DNA of 21,836 nucleotides from Bacteroidota bacterium (GTDB taxonomy: Bacteria; Bacteroidota; Bacteroidia; Flavobacteriales; Weeksellaceae): NCBI GenBank assembly GCA_023420435.1, contig JAEZWE010000226.1, positions 1 to 21,836 on the forward strand. Direction: 5' to 3'. The notes beneath the pieces were generated by a model. The model was given only the letters and a program-made list of their open reading frames with translations, had not been told where the DNA came from and did no database searches. Position 1 is the first letter of the stretch. Each line of letters starts with the position of its first letter. Both the position numbers and the translations under genes were made by a program. This document shows positions 16,570 to 21,836 of the stretch, piece after piece.

Positions 16570-16640
16570 CGATTCAGAGTTTAAAAAACACCGTTCAGTA
16601 AATTAAATTTCAGAAAAAATAATTATTTAAACTACTTTTG
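16569..16640 (+). promoter_or_regulatory. LytTR-type tandem operator and promoter, site B (TPR-like gene)
   Basis: Direct repeats ACGATTCAG (16569-16577) and ACCGTTCAG (16590-16598) have a 21-bp period and a 13-bp spacer with six A. TACTTTTG at 16633-16640 is the -7 element, 34 nt after the second repeat and 22 bp before the ATG. The second repeat fits the LytTR consensus at every position. The first repeat begins on the last base of the receptor stop codon. Confidence 0.85.
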
Positions 16641-16662
16641 AAACATCAATAACGACAGAATT

Positions 16663-17307
16663 ATGAAAAAATTAATTTTCACATCAGCAGTATTGCTCAT
16701 CACAACTTTAGGTTTTTCGCAAAGCAAATACGAAACATCCATGAAAGAAAAGATTGATAAAGTGGAACAACATCTTTCAGCAGACGATTTTCAAAAACTT
16801 TCTAACGATTTTACAAGAATCGGTGATGCCGAAAAAACACAATGGCAACCTTATTATTTTGCGTCTTTTGCACAAATTCAGAAAGGGAGAATTTTAATGC
16901 AACAAAACCAAACAGCGGAATTGGATGCTGTTGCTGCAGAAGCTCAAAAACCATTAGATAAAGCAATGGAGCTAAGTAAAGACAACGCCGAACTCTATAT
17001 TTTGAAAAAAATGATTCACGGTTTAAAAATGATGGTAGATCCAATGAACCGTTATATGACGGAAGGAACTGCGGCGCAAGAAGCCTTGGCAAAAGCAGAA
17101 AAACTGGATGCCGAAAACCCGAGAATTTCTATTTTGAAAGCAGAAGATCTGTATTATACACCGGCTCAGTTTGGTGGAAGCAAAGAAAAAGGATTAGAAT
17201 TGTTTAAAAAAGCATTGGAACAGTTCAAAATTTATGAAACAAAATCACCCATGAATCCAAATTGGGGAAAAGCTGAAGCGGAATATTTCATTGCCAATAA
17301 ACCGTAA
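16663..17307 (+). CDS. Secreted TPR-like helical protein, function unknown
   Basis: 214 residues with a clear signal peptide (to about residue 19, LGFSQ), so periplasmic or surface-exposed; there is no lipobox. The rest is predicted all-helical with alanine-rich pairs of helices reminiscent of tetratricopeptide repeats: the segments around 80-110, 130-155 and 175-195. YYTPAQFGGSKEKGLELF, NPRISILKAE and the SPMNPNWGKAEAEYF end look like conserved blocks of a Bacteroidota family of unknown role. It has its own operator-promoter and its own terminator, so it is a single-gene unit between receptor and kinase operon. A role in sensing or in receptor function is inferred only from shared regulation. 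Confidence 0.85.
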   Translation: MKKLIFTSAVLLITTLGFSQSKYETSMKEKIDKVEQHLSADDFQKLSNDFTRIGDAEKTQWQPYYFASFAQIQKGRILMQQNQTAELDAVAAEAQKPLDKAMELSKDNAELYILKKMIHGLKMMVDPMNRYMTEGTAAQEALAKAEKLDAENPRISILKAEDLYYTPAQFGGSKEKGLELFKKALEQFKIYETKSPMNPNWGKAEAEYFIANKP

Positions 17308-17326
17308 AATTTTTAGTTTCAATAGG

Positions 17327-17349
17327 AGCGGGCTTTAGCCCGCTTTTTT
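17327..17349 (+). terminator. Intrinsic terminator after the TPR-like gene
   Basis: AGCGGGC (17327-17333) and GCCCGCT (17338-17344) form a GC-rich 7-bp stem with a TTTA loop and a six-T tail (17344-17349). It isolates the TPR-like gene from the kinase operon, whose operator begins 26 bp later. Confidence 0.93.
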
Positions 17350-17374
17350 GTTTTCTTTAGCATAAATATAAAAA

Positions 17375-17445
17375 ACCGTTCGGTTTCAAAAAAACACCAT
17401 TCAGCAAGAAATAATTTTATTTAATTTTAAACCAAACTACCTTTG
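17375..17445 (+). promoter_or_regulatory. LytTR-type tandem operator and promoter, site C (kinase operon)
   Basis: Direct repeats ACCGTTCGG (17375-17383) and ACCATTCAG (17396-17404) have a 21-bp period and a 13-bp spacer with seven A. TACCTTTG at 17438-17445 is the -7 element, 33 nt after the second repeat and 18 bp before the ATG. Sites B and C share the extended -7 context AAACTACYTTTG. The operon it controls encodes a LytTR regulator, so autoregulation is likely. Confidence 0.85.
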
Positions 17446-17463
17446 GATAACAAATTTTAGAAA

Positions 17464-18795
17464 ATGTCGCGCAAGTCAATCATCACCATTCTCTGGGTTT
17501 CTTTAATAATAGGAACCGCTGTTTTTTTCTTTTTCAATGAAGAAAAAAATATTGAAAACCTGATGCTTTCCATTTTCGTGTCATTTCTTTATTGTTTTCC
17601 TTTAGCTTTTGCGAACGGTTTTCTCAATAATTTTTTAAGTAAAAAATATTCTTGGGTTGATCAAACGAAAATTCGGGTAATTCTTGGAATTGTTGGAACT
17701 ATTTTATTGAATACCATATTGGTTTTCGCCATCAATTACATCAATTATGTATTAATTTACGGAGCCGATTCTTCAAAATTTTTTACCGGAAAGTTGGCGA
17801 TTATCAATTGGATTACGATAAACATCGCACTTTTGGTTTCAGCCGTTCTTCACGCTAAAAGTTTTATGGATGAATGGAAAAAATCAACCAAAAAAGAAGT
17901 TGTAGAACAAAAAATTATTGCAAAATCCGCCAACGCACAATTTGAAAGTTTAAAAAACCAGCTCGATCCGCATTTTTTATTCAATTCGTTAAATGTTTTG
18001 AGTTCGTTAATTGATGAAAATCCAAATCAAGCACAAAGGTTTACTTCCTCAATGTCAAAGATTTACCGTTATGTTTTGGATGAAAAAGATAAAGAAATGG
18101 TAACGGTTTCCGATGAAATTGATTTTGCAAAAACTTATTGCGAATTGTTGAAAACCAGATTTGAAGACAGCGTTAATTTTGAATTTAATGTAGAAGAAAA
18201 AATGACGAAAGGTTTCGTTGTTCCACTTTCCTTGCAATTACTTTTAGAAAATGCTATCAAACATAATTACGCTACTGCACAAAAACCATTAAATATCAAA
18301 ATATTTTCAGAAAACGGATTTCTTTGCATTGAAAATAATTTGCAAGCCAGAGAAATCGTCAAAGAACGTGACGGAATCGGACTTTCCAATATTGTTCAAC
18401 GTTATTCTTTGGTAACAGACAGAAATGTTTTCATCGAAAAATCTGAAGATTATTTTAAAGTAAAAATCCCAGTATTAACCGAAAAAATCAACATTATGAA
18501 TACACAAACACCTTCAGAAGAAATGTTGGCGTACGAAAAAGCCAGCAAAAGAGTAGAAGAACTGAAAGGATTCTACGGAAACCTTATTTCCTATTGCTTT
18601 TTTATTCCATTTTTGTTTTTTATTAATTACATGACTTCACCTAATTATTGGTGGGCTTTTTGGCCGATGTTTGGTTGGGGAATTGGTGTTGTTGCGCATG
18701 GAATTAGTGTTTTCGGAATCGGAAAAGATTGGGAAGAACGACAAATCCGAAAATATATGGAACAAGAAGAATCTAATGCAAATAAATGGAAATAA
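17464..18795 (+). CDS. LytS/YehU-type sensor histidine kinase fused to a C-terminal 2TM domain
   Basis: 443 residues. The N-terminus has four hydrophobic membrane segments (about 5-23, 33-55, 70-97 and 110-131) without a sizeable periplasmic sensor domain. Next comes a His_kinase domain: LDPHFLFNSLN (167-177) with the phospho-acceptor H170, the N-box LLENAIKHN (260-268), and an ATPase glycine box GIGLSNI (304-310). Residues about 352-435 are a 2TM domain: KASKRVEELKGFY, two hydrophobic helices and WEERQIRKYM. That domain recurs as three separate proteins directly downstream. M345 at the junction could be a remnant or active start for the 2TM part. By family rule it phosphorylates the LytTR regulator encoded at the end of the operon. 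The signal is unknown. Confidence 0.92.
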   Translation: MSRKSIITILWVSLIIGTAVFFFFNEEKNIENLMLSIFVSFLYCFPLAFANGFLNNFLSKKYSWVDQTKIRVILGIVGTILLNTILVFAINYINYVLIYGADSSKFFTGKLAIINWITINIALLVSAVLHAKSFMDEWKKSTKKEVVEQKIIAKSANAQFESLKNQLDPHFLFNSLNVLSSLIDENPNQAQRFTSSMSKIYRYVLDEKDKEMVTVSDEIDFAKTYCELLKTRFEDSVNFEFNVEEKMTKGFVVPLSLQLLLENAIKHNYATAQKPLNIKIFSENGFLCIENNLQAREIVKERDGIGLSNIVQRYSLVTDRNVFIEKSEDYFKVKIPVLTEKINIMNTQTPSEEMLAYEKASKRVEELKGFYGNLISYCFFIPFLFFINYMTSPNYWWAFWPMFGWGIGVVAHGISVFGIGKDWEERQIRKYMEQEESNANKWK

Positions 18796-18797
18796 CC

Positions 18798-19094
18798 ATG
18801 GATAATAATCATTTTAATCATGAAAGAGCATTTCAAAATGCCAAGAAAAAAGTGGAAGAAATTAAAAACTATTTCATCTTTGTCGTTGCTTATGTACTGA
18901 TTGTTGCATTTTTATTACTATCCAATTTTACTCAGAAAATGGGAATTGAAAGTACCCACCGAAATTTTTTAATTGTTCTTCAAGGACTTGTTTTACTGGG
19001 TTATGGCATTTATCTTTTCATACCAAAATTCCAAAAATGGGAACAAAGAAAAATACGTGAACTCATGCAAAAAGAAAAATCAGAAATACAGTAA
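18798..19094 (+). CDS. 2TM domain protein (first stand-alone copy)
   Basis: 98 residues from the ATG at 18798, two bases after the kinase stop. An ATG at 18786 overlaps the kinase end and would add four residues that have no match in the paralogues. Layout: a basic N-terminal segment (NAKKKVEEIKNYF), two membrane helices separated by a short polar loop, and the conserved cytoplasmic tail KWEQRKIRELM. Both ends should face the cytoplasm. The 2TM family (PF13239) is frequent next to LytTR kinases in Bacteroidota, and its function is unknown to me. Confidence 0.87.
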   Translation: MDNNHFNHERAFQNAKKKVEEIKNYFIFVVAYVLIVAFLLLSNFTQKMGIESTHRNFLIVLQGLVLLGYGIYLFIPKFQKWEQRKIRELMQKEKSEIQ

Positions 19095-19096
19095 TT

Positions 19097-19381
19097 ATGG
19101 AAAAAACAAATTTCAACAGCGAGTTAGCCTATAAAAAAGCAAAAAAAAGAGTTCGGGATATCAAAACTTACTGGTGTATGGTTTTAGGATTTTTTTTAGT
19201 GGGTGGACTTTTAATTTATCGCGATTATGACGGGAATATTTTTAATTTGAGCTACTCTTACCAAGTTTGGATGGTGGCAACCTGGGCAATTTTCTTAGTA
19301 GGTTTCGGGATTTTCCTTTTTTTGCCCTATTTCAGAAATTGGGAGGAACAAAAAATAAAAAAATTAATGAACAAAAAGTAA
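19097..19381 (+). CDS. 2TM domain protein (second stand-alone copy)
   Basis: 94 residues, starting two bases after the first copy. It has the same pattern of KAKKRVRDIKTYW, two hydrophobic helices and NWEEQKIKKLMNKK. It differs from its neighbours mainly in the loop (YRDYDGNIFNLSYSYQ), which is the likely place for specific interaction. The tight spacing suggests translational coupling and a defined stoichiometry. Confidence 0.87.
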   Translation: MEKTNFNSELAYKKAKKRVRDIKTYWCMVLGFFLVGGLLIYRDYDGNIFNLSYSYQVWMVATWAIFLVGFGIFLFLPYFRNWEEQKIKKLMNKK

Positions 19382-19385
19382 AAAC

Positions 19386-19670
19386 ATGGAAAATAATAAA
19401 AATGATATCAAATATCTAAACGCGAAAAAAAGAGTGAAACAAATGAAAGGGTTTTACATTCATGCCTTAGTTTATGTATTGGTCAATGCATTTCTAATTT
19501 TTGTGAAATGGCAAAAACACGGACAAATTGATTTTCACGATTGGGGAGTAGGACTTTGGGGTCTCGGATTATTTATCCATGGATTGTCCGTTTTTCTTCC
19601 GAATTTTATTTTTGGAAACAATTGGGAAGAGAGGAAAATTAGAGAATTAATGAATAAAAACAGAAAATAG
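19386..19670 (+). CDS. 2TM domain protein (third stand-alone copy)
   Basis: 94 residues, starting four bases after the second copy. NAKKRVKQMKGFY is followed by two hydrophobic helices and NNWEERKIRELMNKNRK. It is closest to the 2TM domain fused to the kinase: both have KGFY, an HG(I/L)SVF motif in the second helix and NW/DWEERxIR. It may descend from the same duplication. Followed by a 69-bp gap before the regulator gene. Confidence 0.87.
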   Translation: MENNKNDIKYLNAKKRVKQMKGFYIHALVYVLVNAFLIFVKWQKHGQIDFHDWGVGLWGLGLFIHGLSVFLPNFIFGNNWEERKIRELMNKNRK

Positions 19671-19683
19671 ATTTATAGATTTC

Positions 19684-19704
19684 AGAACCGAGAACCAAGA
19701 ATCA
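19684..19704 (+). repeat. Three tandem heptamers, AGAAYCR type
   Basis: AGAACCG, AGAACCA and AGAATCA stand head to tail in the 69-bp gap before the LytTR regulator gene. This is too short to say whether it is a decaying microsatellite or chance. Confidence 0.5.
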
Positions 19705-19739
19705 TGATTTAAAAAACAACTAATACCCATCACACAAAA

Positions 19740-20483
19740 ATGATCAAAACTATTATTATCGAAGACGAAAAACCTGCAGCAAGAAAATTAGAACGAATGT
19801 TGAGTTTATTTGCTGATTTAGAATTGGTTGCAACAATAAATTCCGTGGAAGAAGGCATTGTTTTTTTCGAGAATAATCCACATCCAGATTTGATATTTTC
19901 CGATATTGTTTTGGGTGATGGTCTGTCTTTCGATATTTTTGAGAAAATTCCTACTAAAAGTTTTATCATTTACACCACAGCTTTTGATAATTATACTTTG
20001 AAAGCGTTTAAACTGAATTCCATTGATTATCTTTTGAAACCCATTTTGGAAGAAGATTTGCAAAAAGCTATTGAAAAATATAAATCTTTCGTTCCACAAA
20101 ATCAATCTTATAACGAGCTGAATTTCAAAAAATTAATTCAACAAGACAAACCAAAACTTTCCCGTATTGTTTCTAAAATTGGTTACAATTTGAAACTGAT
20201 TCAGATAGATGAGGTTTCGTGTTTTTATTCTGAAAATAAAATCGTGTATGCCCATACTTCGGAGCGAAGTTATCCAACAGAATTTACTTTAGAAGATTTG
20301 GAAAGTGTTTTGGAGCCGAATCAATTTTTCCGAACAAACCGACAATTCATCATCAATCTCAATTTCATCAAAAACATACATACTTCCCCGAATTTCAAAG
20401 TTGAAATGCAGTTTCAACCAAATGAAGAAATCACAGTGAGTCGGGAAAGAGTTCGCGATTTTAAAGATTGGTTGGAAAAATAA
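19740..20483 (+). CDS. LytTR-family response regulator
   Basis: 247 residues. The receiver domain (1-120) has acidic pocket E8/D9, phospho-acceptor D55 in FSDIVLGDG, T80 and K100 (DYLLKP). The LytTR DNA-binding domain (about 138-247) has VSKIGYNLKLIQIDEVSCF near its start and the typical end FFRTNRQFIINLNFI (197-211), ITVSRERVRDF. It is the partner expected for the LytS-type kinase of the same operon and the natural candidate to bind the three 21-bp-period operators at 14271, 16569 and 17375. No operator or -7 element was found in the 69 bp before it, so it should be transcribed from site C. Confidence 0.95.
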   Translation: MIKTIIIEDEKPAARKLERMLSLFADLELVATINSVEEGIVFFENNPHPDLIFSDIVLGDGLSFDIFEKIPTKSFIIYTTAFDNYTLKAFKLNSIDYLLKPILEEDLQKAIEKYKSFVPQNQSYNELNFKKLIQQDKPKLSRIVSKIGYNLKLIQIDEVSCFYSENKIVYAHTSERSYPTEFTLEDLESVLEPNQFFRTNRQFIINLNFIKNIHTSPNFKVEMQFQPNEEITVSRERVRDFKDWLEK

Positions 20484-20508
20484 AAACTTCGGAATTTCCG
20501 AAGTTTTT
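20482..20508. terminator. Bidirectional terminator after the LytTR regulator gene
   Basis: An 11-bp perfect stem AAAAACTTCGG/CCGAAGTTTTT with an AATTT loop has A- and T-runs that give U-tracts on either strand. It starts inside the regulator stop codon and lies 17 bp from the end of the convergent DUF4890-like gene, so it probably serves both. Confidence 0.88.
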
Positions 20509-20525
20509 TGTGAAGATTTTTTACT

Positions 20526-20942
20526 TTATCCTCTTTTTTCAATCGCTTTTTTCTGCATTTTCCCGCCATTATTTTCATAAAAAGAACTTCTGCGTTTTTC
20601 GTGATTCGCTTTGAATTTTGTGTATTGATCTTTGCTCAGAATTTTTTGGATTTTCACATCGAAATCTACTCTTCCTTTATCGTTTTTCGCAAAACCTTTT
20701 CCTTCAGGTCTTTCTCCATTTTGTCCGTTAAAATCACCACGATTTTTTTCCATTTTTTGATCTCTTTCTTGGAACAAAGCCGTCAACTTTTTTTCTTGTT
20801 GGTTAGAAAGATTCAGCTCTTTATCCATTTTGGAAACCATTTCTTTTGCGTTTGGCTTCTGTCTATGTTGTCTTTCTCCGGTGTGTTGTGCAGAAACTGC
20901 AAATGCTACAAATAAACTTGCTGCTAAAAATATTTTTTTCAT
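20526..20942 (-). CDS. Secreted DUF4890/Spy-like small basic protein
   Basis: 138 residues. A signal peptide ends at VSAQ (about 19), followed by a highly charged helical protein: EMVSKMDKELNLSNQQEKKLTALFQERD (34-61, in parts), then a Gly/Asn-rich linker, then FDVKIQKILSKDQYTKFKANHEKR. The LNLSNQQEKK...LSKDQYTKF pattern is that of periplasmic Spy/CpxP-like and DUF4890 proteins, which in known cases act as chaperones or stress sensors. The exact role here is unknown. Single-gene unit, convergent with the LytTR operon. Confidence 0.8.
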   Translation of the reverse strand: MKKIFLAASLFVAFAVSAQHTGERQHRQKPNAKEMVSKMDKELNLSNQQEKKLTALFQERDQKMEKNRGDFNGQNGERPEGKGFAKNDKGRVDFDVKIQKILSKDQYTKFKANHEKRRSSFYENNGGKMQKKAIEKRG

Positions 20943-20968
20943 TTTATTAAATTTTAAAGGTTAATATT

Positions 20969-20994
20969 CTTGTTTACGATTTGAAAAAAACAAG
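20969..20994. repeat. Inverted repeat upstream of the DUF4890-like gene
   Basis: CTTGTTT (20969-20975) and AAACAAG (20988-20994) are separated by 12 nt, 27 bp before the start codon. This is the position expected of an operator or the promoter core. No TAnnTTTG element was recognised nearby. Confidence 0.4.
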
Positions 20995-21088
20995 GATTTT
21001 GCCTAAAATCTATTTTTAATAAAAAAGAGGTTAACCGAAAAAATCTGTCGGTGAAAAGCGAAAAGTGTTAAAGAAATTTAACAAAAAA

Positions 21089-21836
21089 CTAAGAAATAAC
21101 GCCACTTCCGAGCAATTCTTCACCATCGTACCAAGCTGCGAATTGTCCTTCCGCAATTGCGGATTGTGGATTTTCAAACTCGATGAAAAGACCGTTTTCA
21201 AATTGATAAAGTGTGGCTTTTTCTAAAGGTTGCCGGTAACGAATTCTGACCAAAAATTCTTTGGATTCTCCATTTTTTAATCTCAAATCTTCCCGAATCC
21301 AATGCACATCTTGATTTTCTATTTTCAATGCTTTTCTGTAAAGTCCGGGAAACGAATGACTTTCACCCACAAACAAAATATTATTTTCCATATCTCGGGA
21401 AATCACGAAACAACTTTCTTTATGACCTCCAATTCCCAAACCCTTGCTTTGTCCGATCGTATAATATTGGGCGCCCTGATGTTTTCCGATGACTTTTCCT
21501 TCGGATTTTTGATATTTTATCTTAGAAGAAAGAAATTCCAATTCTTCCAATTTTGAAGAAAATTGTGGCATTTCTTTGTGAAATCCAGCAAAATCGTTGA
21601 AAATTTCGATAATTTCGCCTTCTTTTGGTTGAAGTTGTTGTTTCAAAAATTCTGGTAAACTTACTTTTCCGATAAAACATAATCCTTGAGAATCTTTCTT
21701 TTCCGCTGTAACTAAACCAAGTTCTTTTGCTATTTCACGAACTTCAGGTTTTGTCAATTCACCAATTGGAAATAAGGCTTTACTTAGTTGATTCTGATTA
21801 AGTTGGCATAAAAAATAAGATTGATCTTTATTGTTA
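21089..21836 (-). CDS. mnmA: tRNA-specific 2-thiouridylase MnmA, C-terminal part (cut by window edge)
   Basis: The reading frame is open to the right edge, so the gene begins outside the window; about 249 codons are visible. The visible part begins NNKDQSYFLCQLNQ, then FPIGELTKPEVR, and DSQGLCFIG with the second catalytic cysteine (E. coli C199 equivalent), then GAQYYTIGQSKGLGIGG and the C-terminal beta-barrel ending WYDGEELLGSGVIS. MnmA puts the sulfur on U34 of Lys, Glu and Gln tRNAs, activating the uridine with ATP. A TTG at 21757 is only an internal Leu codon of GELTKPEV, not a start. No partner gene is in view. Confidence 0.96.
   Translation of the reverse strand, partial: NNKDQSYFLCQLNQNQLSKALFPIGELTKPEVREIAKELGLVTAEKKDSQGLCFIGKVSLPEFLKQQLQPKEGEIIEIFNDFAGFHKEMPQFSSKLEELEFLSSKIKYQKSEGKVIGKHQGAQYYTIGQSKGLGIGGHKESCFVISRDMENNILFVGESHSFPGLYRKALKIENQDVHWIREDLRLKNGESKEFLVRIRYRQPLEKATLYQFENGLFIEFENPQSAIAEGQFAAWYDGEELLGSGVIS

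Noticed and set aside
19671..19739. A fourth LytTR operator before the regulator gene
   Set aside because: No ACCRTTCRG pair and no TAnnTTTG was found in the gap.
21034..21052. Possible terminator of mnmA (ACCGA/TCGGT)
   Set aside because: Only a 5-bp stem with a 9-nt loop and no immediate T-tract; too weak to annotate.
1..21836. Mobile element, prophage, CRISPR or toxin-antitoxin system
   Set aside because: No transposase, integrase, phage structural gene, regular spacer array or paired small toxin-like genes were seen. Base composition looks uniform by eye.

Overview
The window is chromosomal DNA from a low-GC member of the Bacteroidota, most likely a flavobacterium of the Chryseobacterium/Weeksellaceae kind. 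This rests on several signs. There is a fused MurF-alanine racemase. Promoter -7 elements have the Bacteroidota form TAnnTTTG, and Shine-Dalgarno sequences are essentially absent. There is a TonB-dependent receptor with an N-terminal carboxypeptidase-regulatory-like domain, and there are 2TM-domain proteins and LytTR regulators. No rRNA, tRNA, insertion sequence, prophage or CRISPR array was seen. The assignment is from gene content, not from a marker gene. Layout, left half. 1-3335 (minus) is a tightly packed operon tdk > murF-alr > patatin-like phospholipase, the last cut by the window edge. 3397-7296 (plus) is a second compact operon: an acidic conserved protein, a MurC-type Mur ligase, rsmI and fabG, closed by a GAAA-loop terminator. 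A small nucleosidase gene (7336-7905) starts directly on the T-tract of that terminator. It faces a purine-type minus operon surE > DUF4256 > guaC (10320-7938), and the two share one perfect bidirectional terminator. Layout, middle. 10454-13544 (plus) carries a C-terminal processing protease and an MscS-type channel with a terminator between them. A Cu/Zn superoxide dismutase lipoprotein gene faces back towards them. Layout, right half. 14359-20483 (plus) is the most interesting part. It holds a TonB-dependent receptor, a secreted TPR-like protein, and an operon of a LytS-type histidine kinase fused to a 2TM domain, three further 2TM proteins in tandem, and a LytTR response regulator. In front of each of the three transcription units (receptor, TPR-like protein, kinase operon) lies the same element. 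It is two direct copies of ACC(A/G)TTC(A/G)G with a 21-bp period and a 13-bp A-rich spacer, followed 33-34 bp later by a TAnnTTTG -7 element. The 9-mer fits the known LytTR-domain binding consensus. The block therefore reads as a self-contained, autoregulated LytTR regulon in which membrane 2TM proteins sit between kinase and regulator, and an outer-membrane receptor plus a periplasmic protein are the outputs. The right end holds a DUF4890/Spy-like secreted protein and the 3' part of mnmA (both minus).
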